NCBI RefSeq assembly: GCF_914767665.1
Contig: NC_059501.1
Span: forward strand, 73,072,798-73,136,797
Source of the DNA: Harmonia axyridis
Lineage: Eukaryota > Arthropoda > Insecta > Coleoptera > Coccinellidae
DNA length: 64,000 nt
Direction: 5' to 3'
The position numbers and the translations under genes are program-made. The first letter of the stretch is position 1, and every line of letters begins with the position of its first letter. The notes under the pieces were generated by a model. It did no database searches. It saw nothing but the letters and a program-made list of their open reading frames with translations, and had not been told where the DNA came from. Of the stretch, positions 39,201 through 54,200 are shown in pieces.

Positions 39201-42200
39201 TTCTAAATGTCGAAAGATAAGCAATAATTTTCTTTATGAGAGTGGTCTCTAGAATCAACTCCAAAATTATATTGTTCAGATACTTCATAAACTTTCTATT
39301 TTTCCTCTGACAACGTTTTCTCCCCAACTAAAAAATTTCAACACAAATCTCTACACATCTAATTCCATGTAACGCTTGCCTGGACTAATGTTCTAAGGAT
39401 GATAGCATATTCAAACATGTGGGATGTATTACAGCCAATTTATATTCTAGGAGCTCAGCAATGAAGTTTTGAGTTATTGTAGCGTGAAACATATTTTACC
39501 ACTCTCATAGGCCATTCAATTAGAATCCTTGTTCCCGTCCCATAGTTATCAAACTTTCGGGAAAAGTTTAAATAGTTGTGCGAGATTCTAGCCAACTACA
39601 GGCGTTCGAGCTGAAAATGAAGGTCGAACCGCAAGGATAAGACTAGAGCAAGAAGGATGTATGTCAGTTTATCCAACGTTGTTCTAATCGAAATTTAAGA
39701 GTATCAGCTTGAAAACAAGGGGAGTCTGTTGAGATTATAAGGGATTTATGACCGTTGTAGACATCTAAAGGCTTTGAGGATTTGAGATATGAGTTGATAA
39801 TAAAAACCCTGCAAATTTCGCAGTATGGTTCATTATTTCATCCTAAATTATAGATCCAAATCATTGAAAAAAATGATTTATCAAAAAAAAAACATTCTCG
39901 GGACTTGATGTCTCAACCACTAAAGAATGAACGCTTGTGGTATACAATAAATATATACATATACATGTAGGCTTGGTTAATCGATCGTCCAAAGGTATGA
40001 TTCGATTACCTGGCCTTTCGGCTTTTTCTCCGTGACTTTGTAATAATTAAATTCTTTTGAATAATTTTCATCTATTTACAAAGCCACAATTATACAGTAC
40101 AAACTCAGTATTGAGAAGATCCTAATAACGTCCTAATTACAAGTTTCTCACTACGGTACTGAATTTCGTCTTTAACTCTAGTTTTAATTATTCGAAACGT
40201 CTTCGATTATCACGTCTTTGTCGTACTTCAAGTTTTCGGTCGTCTCGTCTTTGATTTGTTCGCGACTCTTCTTAATCTAGTCCGCGAACCGTCTTTTCGT
40301 CTTACGTCTTAAGTTTCAACCGACAGAACTTACTCTTACTTCGACTTAGACCGAACTTTACTCGTCTTCGTCTCAACTTGAACTGTCTCTCCGCCGATTG
40401 GAACTACCCTGTCTCGAATATCGACCTCCCTTCTTTCGGCTTGACAACACCCTTAGGGAAAGTACTATCCCCTAGTCCAATAAGAGCTTTGCCATACCGC
40501 CCACAAAGATCTTCGCGGATTCCTGGAAATCGAATATTCTCGAAGGACTAGAACCTGATACACAGATGTGACACATCTGGTACGACCGTATTGTCTTCGA
40601 ACTTTCACAACCCCCCAGTATATCTCTTCAAGATTCACAACTCCATGACATATCTTGGACACCTCAAAGAATAACACATCCTTTTTACATTATATGTACA
40701 ATAACAATTCGTTCCCTGTAAATTCATTGGTCATGCCCTCGATACTTGAAGAAGCTAATAGGTCTCCAAGCATCCGGTTGACCATCTCAATTATTTACAG
40801 GGAACAATAACTGGATCCTACATACATTCAAACAGAACAGTAGGAATTTTCGAAACTCATAACTGCAAAACGGTAAACGCTAGGACTTTTCGGTAGAAAA
40901 TATAAGTATCATCGTAGCAATACAATAGTTTCATTATTATTTTTGCCAAGTTCCTGAGAATTTTTTTCTGTTATTTTATTGATCGTTTTATTCTACTATA
41001 AAATTTTAGATATCGTGTTCCCGAGCTTGAAGGATTAATGCGGTGTGACAACCGATTTTTGTACCAAATATAGGTGGATGAATTTGATAGTTCCCGAGAA
41101 AAGCTTAGTGACAGCGGCAACGTTAAGTCTATAAATCCAGGGATTTGATCATTCAAGCACCTATGTACGATGTGATTTATTACGATGTCATTATTGATGG
41201 TTCATTCAGTCAAAAGGTCCTGATGAGTCAATCCTCCTGAAATTCGGCATGAACATTCGAGTGGTTTTTTTACATAATACAAAATTGATTGCGACCTTTT
41301 CCAATATGCTGCCACTGAAATATTAAGTAATTTTTCAATATTCTTCATAAATTTTTTATTATTTTGATAACGCAATCAACATGAAAACAATGATGCAAGC
41401 TTCATTGGAGCTTTTGATATTTTTACCTTTTTGCCAAAAACTCATTCTGAATTCAGTCATCCAATCATTGGCTCATTTGAACTACTATCCTGAGTTGAAT
41501 CAACCTCTATCAAGCCAGACTATCAAATACCTACTTGCACAAATTAATTCTTGATCAAGCCCTAATTCAGAGCTCAGTATTGAATCTAAGTAGGTACAGA
41601 CCAACGGAGACCAAGCATGTAAAGCCAATAGAATAATATAGCTCGTGACCTGAGGGCAGTATATGGGATAACAAGTACTTACATGTATACCCGCGACATA
41701 AAATCGAGGTTTTCGAGACTTACATGCTACTTGTACTAAAATACGCCCTAGAAACTCTAAAGTAGCTATAACCAAAAATCAAAAAACATCTAGGAAACAA
41801 CAGAAATGAAAAACCCTCACAGGTATAGCAGACTGCTCTCTGAGAGATATGAAGCGAATCATTTTCATATGAGGGAGTAATGTGAGATCTAGAACGTGGT
41901 AAGATGGGGACAAAAATGATGAAAATGATTCGCTTCATATCTCTCAGAGTGTAGCCTGCTATACCTGTGTGGGTTTTTCATTTCTGTTGTTCCCTAGATG
42001 TTTTCTGATCTTTGGTTATACCAACTCTAGAGTTTCTAGAGCGTGTTTTAGTATGCTACGTTACTCGACGACCTCCAGGAAGACCACAAAAGATGGAAAG
42101 ATTCTTAGACATCAATCTCATTGAAGAGATGGATTGAATTTTACAGCCCTAAGGCCCATATCAAAAGGAATAAGAAGAGGAAGAAGAAATTGCCAACCAC

Positions 42201-45200
42201 ACGTACCATAAGCCACCATTAAATATTAAATTCAATTTTTATAATGTTAATAATTTTATTCGACAAGTTGTGTTATAAATATTATGTACAGGGTGGGCAA
42301 ATAAGCGAGGTAAGCGGCTATATCTCAGGAACCACTCATCGTAGAGACTTGCGGTAAAAAATTCTACCACTAAAGTAAACCAAAGAAAACACTGGAAATT
42401 ATTTTTAAGTTCATACCTCCACCGCTAGGGGGCGTAATAGCTATCGTCGAGTGTAAAAATGCATTTTACTCGAAAAATTTTCATATTAAGTTGGAAAAGA
42501 AATATCATCACTGTAAACCTTGGAAAATTCTCTATCTGTTTAAATTGTCACTTTTGATTTTGCGACATCAAATAAGGGTGGGGGAAAGATAGAAATCTGA
42601 CTGATTGAAATGTATGTAACTTCAGTTTGGCTCAATATTTTTGAGCAGATTAGATCTTATTTGACAGACAACATCTTGTTGATCAAGGAAAAAATATACT
42701 CATGATGAATTTGATTCAGTTGCTTCCGATAGGGAGCGCTGAGTCAGAAGTTCATTGTTTTGTTCATTTTTCTCTGAAATTTCAAATGTAATGATAGGAT
42801 TTTCTTAACAGAAACAAAAATTTCATTGAATTTGCATGAAAAAACCTGAAGGACGCAAAGCGATAATTTCAGGCGTTCTGAAGTTATGGCCGAAAGAAGA
42901 TATTCTTCAACTGATGCACTGCGAAAAACCAAATTGAGTCTTCAAGTTCTAACAGAAACAGAAATCCCATCAAATTTGTATGAAAAAACCAAAAGGTCGC
43001 AAAGCGATAGCTTCAGGCGTTCTGGAGTTATGGCCGAAAGAAGACACAATTTAGTTTTTCAGTGCATCAGTTGAAGAATATCTTTTTTCGTCCATAACTA
43101 GAGAACCCCTGAAGCTATCGCTTTGCGACCTTTTGGTTTTTTCATACAAATTTGATGGGATTTCTGATTCTGTTAGAACTTGAAGACTCAATTTGGTTTT
43201 TCGCAGTGCATCAGTTGAAGAATATCTTCTTTCGGCCATAACTTCAGAACGCCTGAAATTATCGCTTTGCGACCTTCAGGTTTTTTCATGCAAATTCAAT
43301 GAAATTTTTGTTTCTGTTGAGGAAATCCTATCATTACATTTGAAATTTCAGAGAAAAATGAACAAAACAATGAACTTCTGACTCAGCGCTCCCTATCGGA
43401 AGCAGCTGAATCAAATTCATCATGAGTATATTTTTTCCTTAATCAACAAGATGTTGTCTGTCGAATAAGATCTAATTTGCTCAAAAATGTTGAGCCAAAC
43501 TGAAGTTACAGACATTTTAATCAGTCAGATTTCTATCTTTCCCCCACCCTTATTTGATGTCGCAAAATCGAAAGTGACAATTCAAACAGATAGAGAATTT
43601 TCCAAGGTTTACAGTGATGATATTTTTTTTCCAACTTAATATGAAAATTTTTTGAGTAAAATGCATTTTTCTACTCGACGATAGCTATTACGCCCCCTAG
43701 CGGTGGAGGTATGAACTTCAAAACAATTTCCAGTGTTTTATTTTGTTTACTTTAGTGGTAAGAATTTTTACCGCAAGTCTCTACGATGAGTGGATCCTGA
43801 GATATAGCCGCTTACCTCGCTTATTTGCCCACCCTGTACAAATAATTTCATTTCCACTTCTAATTTTCTCTATTTTTTATTGTTACATCTGTTCCTAAAA
43901 TTATTGAATACATTTTAATATTGTAACTCCGAGGAAAAACTTATATTGGTATTATGTAACAGACGAAATCTAAAACTAAGAGGCCACAGTGTTGCGCAAT
44001 AATTGAAGTCAGTTGATATTCAAACTTATGGAAATTATTTTTTTATTTCCTTGAATAATGAATTTCCATCAAGTAAAGAGCGAATCCAATAAATCCTTTC
44101 CTAATTAAACAATTCCACATTAATTATTTCAGTTGACATAATAAACGGAAATGATCAGGTATGCAGTTTAGTACAAACTGGTCAAATTGAGATTAATACG
44201 ACAGTGTCACCATCTGTTAACGAAAATTGGTACTCGAATTCGCATAATCGATTTTGGCTATGAATATCAAGTGCCATGAATCTTGATTGTAGGTTTAGCA
44301 GAGGTAATTGGATCCTGCAGTCTCCATTTCGATTGGGATGTTGCTCTCGTTGTATCCTAATAGATGGCGCGAGGTCCTCAATTCAGATCACAGTATTCAG
44401 TTTCAGCATGTTTTGAGTTCTCTTCAATTTACAGACAAAAAATAGGGTAATCCTAATTGACACTCCATTCAATTGGTTAAAAATATTGAATTTGTTCAGC
44501 ATCCAACGAAATTTCAATTTTCGTATCAATTACATAAAAGCTTTATATGTGAAATGAAAGTTAACATGAAAAAAATATATAATTCATTTTTCAGGGGTTT
44601 CATTTCACTATTGAAACAGAAAACGAGTATATTTCGAATGAAATCAAATGGATGTTTATTTCATTGTGAAGAGGAAGGTCGCCATTAACGATGGAAAACG
44701 ATATCAGCCAAATAGCCGTCATGGCTACGGCTACAGCACCATATATTTTTCATTGAATTTTCTATGACAAATTGGCATTTTTGCGGTTGTTTGTTCCCGA
44801 TAACTTCACGAATTTTATTTTGAAGGTCTTGAATCCATTGTGGAGTAATGACATAGACTTTATCTTTCACGTGAACTGAAAAGAGAATAGTGCAAAGATG
44901 TTGAATCACAAGAAAACGGTGGCCAATTCGAGACCTCTTCGAGAAAAAACAAGGCCAGGAAACTCTTCTTGCAAAATTGCGATTGTTTCATTGATTGTGT
45001 GGAACATAGTGCAGTCTTGTTGAAAATAAACATCGTTTTTTTCATGTTGTATTACACCCTATACTTTGATAATTTGATAGGATAAAGTTCGATTTTCATG
45101 AGACTAATAGCCATAAGATAAATAAATGGATCTTCCACATCAATATCTACCAATTCATTAACCTTAACAGTTGCACCAGCCTCATTTTCAAATAAACAAT

Positions 45201-48200
45201 AATTATTATTATTATCAACATCCGTAACTTGTCCCAACAGCTCAAATTTTCCTTCCAGTTTCACTATTGCCGGCCGAAAAGTAGCTTCAGGGTTGCAAAC
45301 TGTGACTGCAGAATCTTCACCATTTTTGTAGTGAATTTTAAAAATTTCATTGCGTTCTTGAAGCGTGTATCATTCCAGTTATAGTAGTGTCGTAGTTTAT
45401 CTTTTGTCAAATGACATCTTCAAAAGTGAAAGCGGACAATTCAAAATGAAACATCTTAGTGGAGAATCATTTTCAATATTGAATTATTAAATTAATGAAG
45501 CTTATAGTCTTGACAAATGTTAGACATCTCATTTCTTCATGATGCTTTTTTGAACTGAATGCTTTTAGCAGTCATCCAATGTCAATGAAGGGTTTTGATT
45601 TTTCAGCTCCGTATGCTTAATCACTCGAAAAGGTTGATGTGCCTATCAAAAGTCCAAGTCAACACATACAGATGGACAATCAGTAGACTCGAAACTAAGA
45701 AATTTAAATTGTAGAAACTCATATTTAAATTAGTATTTCACTAAAGACTCTTTATAGTTAAGTGAAAACATACAATAGCTGTAATAACCCAAACAGAATA
45801 TAAACTCCATTTGATCGACACTCAAATTTTGTCCCAGCACGAAATCAGATGTTTGCAATAGTTTCCTATCCATCTAACTGCCAATACCCTCACAGATTCG
45901 TATTCAATATTCAACTCACAAGTAGTGCGAAACCTGCTCTCGTTCATTCACAAAGTGACAACTCTACTAGATGTAAGGGTTCAGATCCAGCACAAAACAT
46001 TTTCTAACATATTGTAGAAATGTCTGTTTCGGTAGCCGTGACTAGCGATCTGATGGCTGCATACAATCCGGTTGTTGGTCTCACGTTCCGATGTACACAG
46101 ACATAAATTTCACCCACAGGAATCGACGCTAAATTGTAGGCAATCTGTTCTAACAGCGATCCCGTCGGATAGACCTGTTCTTCTGACACGAGTTGGTTCG
46201 AGGCAGTAAAGGACATCTGGTTCTTCGATTGTGGATCTACCTTCTCTCTCTGAAAACCCTTTGTTGTTCAAATTGCTGATGTATCTAATATAAGGAAACA
46301 TACGTGTTGAGACTTACACAGGAAAAAGAAGAATTTCTCTGTGTTTCAACTCTATGCTTACTCGCATATTATCACCTGTAGTGAGTGCTTACAAAAGTAT
46401 TAGTTCAATTACAATTCTATTCGATGCATGTGTTCTCTCGCTTAACAAGTCAAATTAAACAATTTAAGATCATTATCGTATTTTCCTTCATCCACAATCA
46501 ACATTATACAGTCCTTCGAACAAGAAGCAACAGTTTTGGTACTTCGAGCTATAAGAAACAACATTTTGGTACTTTGAGTCATACAAAACTAGTTTCGGAA
46601 GCTCTAGCCTTAAGCTTCACATAACTCCGATAGAAATAAGGTTCGTTCATGCATCCTAACTAGGGATTCACGGCTTGACTTGATATTCAAGCTACTTGAC
46701 TAAGCTTAACCTGAAATCAACAGTTCAGTTCAAGTTCTAATTGTCAAGTGAATTACTTGATAGATAAATACTTGACTCGACATTGAATAACTTGAACTCG
46801 ACTAGAACTTTTGGTTCTTTGTGTAACTGATTTTTCATTTTGATATGGTACATTCAAACTCATTTGAATAGGCCAGAATTTCTTTCTGATAATAATCAGG
46901 TAAGGATTCATCAAGTCAAGTAGCTTGATGTTTAAACCAACTACTTGACTTGAACATCAAGCTTGTGATAAATAACATATTTGAACTTGGCTTGATTTGA
47001 GATATTTATTGCTTGACTTGATATCAAGCTACTTAAATTGCTTGAGCTTGATACGCACGAGTCGCACATATTCCTGCAAGCTCGTGCGCGCTCAGACAAC
47101 ATTATAATCTTCAGAGGATAAATAGGTGAGTTTGACAACGATACCGTAAGTTCATCCAAGAAATCTCCTGTAAGTCGAGCAAATGAAATAGCTTGGCGTT
47201 ATGAAAGACTGAAACACATGCTGATAGTTCCGAATATATTTCAGAATGGTGAAAGAGGCCCGAAAATATGTTCCAAACTGGGCTAAAATGGAAAAAGATT
47301 TTCATCACCGCATCAACAGCTCCTGTTGAAAGATAATTTTCCAGAGCTGCTCTGACTGTTTTCGAAAAACAGCAATAGATTAGGCGAAAAATCCATGAGA
47401 TTCCTCATGTGTTCTGATTCTGGATGGAAAACAATGTAATAAAATAGTCCTTGAAGGTTTCTCAGTATTGAGAAATAATTGTTTTTTCATTTTTATATTT
47501 TGTTATGTTTCATAATGACTTTATTTATGGTTATATTTCAAAATGAGATTTCAATTTTTTTTTTATCAAGATATTTTTGGTTCTTGTATACAATCAGTTC
47601 CATAGTTTTTTGACAAGGTTTCTTCTGATTTCTTCATTTTTATCGATGTTCATACTACAAAATGAAACTGCTAAAAATTAATTAGAATGAACTTGATTTT
47701 TGAAGAATTGACAAATAAATACTTGATTTGACAATTAGAAACTACTTCTTGATTTCAGGTCGAGTAATTTGAATATCAAATCCAGCCTTGAAACTTCATA
47801 TTCAAGTGTTTTCCAAGGGCTCAGACATTTATAAGGAAGCTAGGTCAGCAGGAAAATTATTGTCTAACCAGTCCTGAATAGATCGCAGTATGCTAGTTGA
47901 TCGTCATATGAAATAGTATGAGTCGATTTAGTCACTTTCATTGCCCAAAATAGTGCACGTGCTGCCGCGTGGCAATTTGATCGACTTATTGGTGTGAGTT
48001 GTACTCATGTTCCACATCCCATCAAAGGAATTGGTTTGGTGACAATTACTTAACGACTATAAAGTTCTCAATTTTTCCTCGAGAATAAAAATAAAATTTA
48101 ATTCAATTACAACCACCGCACGATAATATCAACATGAGATCTTTCTTTGGGTTTATATTTCCCAAGGTGGATAATAAACCTTTGTGGGAAATCAGCGCAT

Positions 48201-51200
48201 CTCCTTCTAGTTCAAAACAAGCCGGTGACACAATCAAACGACCAACACAGTTTCCAATTCTTTGTGATCCTGAACCTTCCCTGCGTAAATCAGGACAGGA
48301 ATCTCGCAAAGCCGAGGATAAAACGGATTATATCCCGGCCGCCACTCCGTGAAACGGCACTCGTAACGTGGATTTTCATCAAGATTTCCGCCGGTTTCCA
48401 TCGCAAGTCTGGGAATAATTGATTCTCTCTCTCCTTTAATTAATATATTTACCTCCGCCCGAGCGCCCGGAGTGGAGGTACTGAAGTACGAAAATTTAAA
48501 ATGAAATGTCTGAGTTTTTTCGGTATTTAGCTCGGTCTCGAAGTCAAGTCTAGAGAAACTCGGATATTTCTAGAGTGGCTTGAAAAAGTTTGCGATGTAA
48601 TGAATGCGGTTTCACAGGGAGAAGAAGTCGATGTGGAAGTGAAAGTTCAGGTTCAAGATTGTAGTAGGCGAGTTTTATACGTGGGTAGAAGTTTTTTCGA
48701 TGTCGACTCATTAAGGATTATTGGTTGATATTTCTTTCGTTTCGCATCATTATGAGAATTTAAAATGAAACTTCTTTTGGTTGGTCTTAAAGTGGAGACT
48801 CGAGATACTCGTGCTTCTGGATATTTCTAGAACTGGTTGAGAAAGTTTGCGAGGTAAATCCCAGAACGTGTTTTCTGAGGAAGAAGAATTTGGAAATAAT
48901 TTGCAGCTGGTTCCGGAGGAATATGAATTTCTACCGTTCAAAATGATTCTAATGGCAACACTGTGTATAATTTTTTGACATTTCATTTGTGTTCATTAGG
49001 TTCCCATTCGATTATGGAAAGGTACACGCTTCAAAAACTCTTGTATCGTGTAAAAAAACTCTAAACAAGAAAGTCTATTGGTCCAACTCAATCCTGTGAT
49101 TAGTTTTCGAAATACAAGCTGTCGATGTTAGGAAATTTAGTGAGCAACGAATTTGGGACACCTTGTACAATGTCTTCCATTGTATAGTGACAAATTAACA
49201 ATGAGTAAACGCCAACGTGTCTCTTATCTTTACTCTGTATTAAATTTTCATGGTATACATTTTTTTGTCAACTTTTGTGATAATGGCTGCCTTTCTTAAT
49301 ATATTACCCTTTGTATCTCAAAACTTAAGTAGACTTAACGAGTCTACTCGAATTAAGAGTAATGAGATAAAATTAGAAAATTCTACGGACGACTTTTTTG
49401 ATTACAGGCTATATTATGAACTAAACTAATTTCATTTTGAATAATGTTTGACTCACCACATATATAACAATATTTATCATTAAAAACCAGTCTGAAATTA
49501 TTGAATTATAGGTAAGCAATATTTGTCGCGCAAAAGTGTTTTCCTACAAGAAATATTACTTCGAAGGAACGCCTTTCTCCAACTTCGACAGCCTGTATCT
49601 CGAAAACCAGTCAAGAGTTGGACCAATAGACTTTTTTGTTGAGGAAATCATATTCTACAAAATACGGAAAATTCAGAAAAATCACCTAGGGACAATTTTT
49701 TCAATAGGCTGCCGCCTGGTCCAATCCATTGGACAGCAAACTTATAATATGCATAGCCTTACAACTTTGCTTCTGCCATTTTTCGCCGAAATTCAAGACT
49801 ATTTTGTAAAGAACTGCTTATACATATATGACTCGAAGTATTGTCCATCGCTGGTCACTACTCACTTTCTTTTTGCGAGCAGCGTACGAATTTCGCGTTG
49901 AAAAAAATGGTCATCTTTTGAAGCGATCCAGTCAATTTTAATAACTCATAATACACTACGCCGAGCTGGACCAACCAAATAGTGAGCCCGACCTTGGAAC
50001 CGTCGACATGGAAGTATGGCCGGGATATCCCCATAATTTTCTGCTCCTCATTTTTCATGTCCAGTCACAATGCGATGCAGAAACCCCTTCCGTCTTTGCC
50101 TTGCAAGCAGATGTTCACAAGCAAACAAACGCCGTTCAACATCTCTCGTCTTCAATTCAAACGGCACACAATTTTCTTGTTTCTGAATCATTTCTATGAA
50201 TTTCAAGCTTTCTTGAATGGCTTGTTGCATCACTCCCAATGATCCTGCCAATTCTTGTTGCGTTTGACACGAGTCTTTATCAAGTAATGCCTCCAATTCT
50301 GCATCTTCGAAAACCTCTCTTTTACTGCCATGCTGGTCTTCGACGTCAAAATCATACTAGAGTAGTGTTTCTCAAGGCGAAATATTTTTTTGGGAATACC
50401 TACTGCAAATCAAATAGGTACTCATTATTAATTATTCATATAAAAGTTTAGCTAGTTTAAACAGGGTTGCTTATCAGCGCTTGTAGACCCCAGTGAACCT
50501 CTTCAGCTGTTCTTGGTGTTTCTAGACAAGTAAATAATCGAAATGAATTCCCGGCTTCAAATTATTCACGCATAGTCTTCGATATTGCAAGCACCATCAG
50601 ACCAAAACGTTGAGTATCAATAAAAATTCGTATCTGTATCCAAAGCTGAAGTTACCAATTGGATACTGACCCTTCGTTTGATTCCGGATACGTGCCTCGA
50701 AGTCGAAAGCCGTGAAGATGAAATATTCAAAGAATAACTCCTCGATCCCGAACATTTCTTGCCGAATTAACAACGTCCGAACCCGAATTGGAGGTGATGT
50801 CCGTTAAATTTACGACTCCGGGTCCCAACTCAATAATATCTCGGCAATGATCCCGTAGACTTGAGGGTTTAAGGGACGGTGCATACTCCATAAAGACCGC
50901 TTTCAAGGAGCTCGTATAATCTTAATTTATTGGCGATCGGCAAACGCTCAGATTAGGTTTGCTGCAATAGCAAATTCGAAAGGGTCGGGTTATAGCGAAC
51001 GGAATTGTGGATTTTTGTTCGGTTAGGGACGTAAAATGTCAGTAATACTTTTCTATTTACTTATAAAGTTGTCGTATTGTTTTATCGTGGACATGAAAGC
51101 TTTCCATGCTATTTCGATTGAAGTTTTACTATGAACGGGTGAATTCAACTGTTGCGTCTATTTTGAAATGAATAAAACGTATTTTATCTACTCCTATTGA

Positions 51201-54200
51201 ATTATATATTCATTATTCAACTGCTTTTGAGCAATTAATAGCATCTATTAACAAACAGCGTGAGTTATAATAACTCACTACTATAACTCACTATAATAGA
51301 TAAATCGGAAAAGAAGGATCTGTGCTTCTATACTTCTCTGCTTCTATTCGATTGGCCGAAAGGGAACATTCCATTATTGTTATTGAGGGGAATAATGTCC
51401 GAGGGAATGTCACTTTAATAATTCTGACGTTTTCAAATTAAGTTGATATCTAATTATTGTGAATTTTTTGCTGAAAACGATTAATTCAGACAGTGAAGAT
51501 GATATATTATATATACATTTCCAAAAGACAAACAGCTAATGTTACCATACAGAATTACTCGCCCGAAAAAAATATAAAGGAGAAATTTTCAAGATATGTG
51601 TAGCAGTAAGCAGTTAGTCATCGTTTACAGGGAACTATTAAGGTTTTTCAATAGAGTTCTATCTCTGTACACTGTACTAGATTCGAGCTAGCAGAAGCTA
51701 TATTGGCAACGCTAAGTTTCCATCTCTCTTGTACTCGGGATCGAGCACAAATGTTTACTTTCCGTTCCTTCTGTCTATATTCTAAGGCTGTATTTTTTCT
51801 TAGTATTTATTGATATAGTCGTAGATAAAGTATAGTATTCAACTTGCGGTAATGGTCATAACTCACTTGATGAATTACAGCACTCGCCTGCGGCTCGTGC
51901 TGCAAACTTCATCGGCGTGAGTTATGACCTACATTACCGCTCGTTGAATAATATACTACTTCCTACAACTGCTATGAAAAGTAGAGTTTTCTGCATAGCT
52001 TAGTCAATTGCAAAACTATAGAAAGTGACGAAATTCGTACATCTCGCGAACTATGTAACTGCCTATAGTGAGCACTGTGCAACGTATAACTGTGTGATTC
52101 ACTTCAGCGTAAACAGAAACTACTTCTTACAACTCTTATTGTGTATTGTGTATACTGTTGTTTCAAGAGAAGAGCTATTAACCATTTCATCAAGATGTCG
52201 GTATTATTCGCACTTGAATTCATTTCTATGCGTCTGGAAATCCGTGAACACGCAGGCTGCTCTAACTATAACTCACCAGTGGTGTCTCCGAGAACGTCTC
52301 AATATAAACCCCTAAGTGACAGCCCTTTACCAGAAAGAAGAAAATTTTTCTCAGGACACTGATGTTGAATGTTATCGTCCTAACCACAACGGACCACATT
52401 AAATATATAAAAGTAAGTTAGTAAGTATGGGTGTCATATTCGACCAAAGACTCTCTTGGAGTCCTCACCTCGAGGCGGTAATCAGTAAGGGTCAGAGAGC
52501 TCTCTCCACATACCAAAGAATGGTCGGAAAAACATGGGGGTTAAAATCTGAACTGACGAACTTGATTTTAAAATCTATTGTCGGCCAATCGTAAGCTATG
52601 TAACTCTCATCTGGTGGCCAAGAGCAAGACTAGTGAAGGGACAATTAACCTTGGAACATCTGCAAAGAACAGCATGTGTTTCTATCACAAGAACATCACG
52701 ATCTTGTCCAACTGCTGCCATCTTGTCATCTTGGACCTGTCTCCTCTAAAAAGCAAAGCAGCTGATGGACACTCAGGGTGGCGAAAGAAAGTGAACTGAA
52801 AACTGGCGATTATTCAGGGCACCCTTAAATTTTAAATGAGCTCCTGGATGTGGTCACAGATAACCTACCACTGAGACTAGAGTTTCCGAAAAACTTCAAC
52901 ACGACATTTCCAAGTCTTGAGAAATGGGCTAATCAAGAAGTGACTCTAGAAGGGCAGTGGTATTTTATGCCGAAGGCTCAAAAACTAAAAATGGACGAGT
53001 GGGAGCGGAAGTACACGGTCCCTCAATCCAATACCAATGGGTTCCTGCCCTTCGGTGTTCCAGGCAGAAACCCTTGCCATAAAGGAAGTGCGTTGCGCTT
53101 AGTATAGAGCGCAAGAATCGTATAGTATAAATATAGTATCTGACAGCATAGCAGCCCTGCTAGCGATTGACTAGCCACTAGTTGAACCAAAGTTAGTCTG
53201 GGAATCTAAAAACCCCTCAACGTACTTGAAGAAAGGAACCAGGTCAACCTTTTTTGTGTGCCTGGCCACTCCGGGATACCCGGATATGAAAAAGCAGACC
53301 AAATAGCTAGGGAAAGGGAGGTCAATCCCCTTATCGAGGCCAGAGGCATTTAGTGGCTTTCCAGCCAGTCATCAGGAGATGGCAGTTAAAGAATGGGAAC
53401 AGACGAGAAATCGTCCGTCTTGGCGGACAATCATTGGTCAAAGACAGACCAAGTCACTTCTCTCCTACTCGATGAGGTGGACTAAAAATGTTCTCTCACT
53501 TAGTAAACCGGAACTAAGTAATTTGACGGACACGCTCACGTGACACTTTTGTTTGAGGTATGACCAGAAAAACATGAGAAAAGCATCTGACGACACTTGT
53601 CGCTTCTGTTGAAAGCCGCTGAGACAGTCAAACGCTATGCGAATGTGAAGCTTTTCTCCGGAAAAGGCTTCAACACCTTGGCTCTTGGTCGGAACAAGTA
53701 ATTGATGTATGAAAGGTAATAAAGTTTAATGAGACATTATTGCCAGACAGGTAAACAATACTGGGATGCACAATAGGGCAAGGTGCATGCAAGTTCGGAT
53801 AATCCTCCGCCACTCCTCTAATCTAATGTAAAAACTAAATCCGTGAACACGATAACTGAAAGAAATCTAGGATCTCCACTGCACCCTTTGAATTCTTTGA
53901 TGGTTGAAATATAGCTGTTCGAAATTTTTTGAATATCACTGTGCAAACCTTTGTTTACCCGATTCAATAAAATTATACAACACATTGAGTTAATAAATCG
54001 CTCTAATTCTCAGAACCTCGGAATCAAAATGAAACTTCCTATAAGTTATTTCCGTATTATCCAATACGCTTGTTCCACTATTTCAATCAACCTAATTAAA
54101 ATTTTGACGACACTTTGATGAGGTCTTCCATTATAATGGGACACTGCGTGATAACGGAAATACTTTTCCTTAATCTAAACATCCATCAATGTCGAAAAAC

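Noticed and set aside
42744..43381. Four 62-codon open frames on both strands
   Set aside because: They are mirror images of each other produced by the palindrome, not genes.
48134..48422. Overlapping open frames on both strands as a gene
   Set aside because: Frames are open on both strands because the block is GC-richer; no motif or splice structure supports either.
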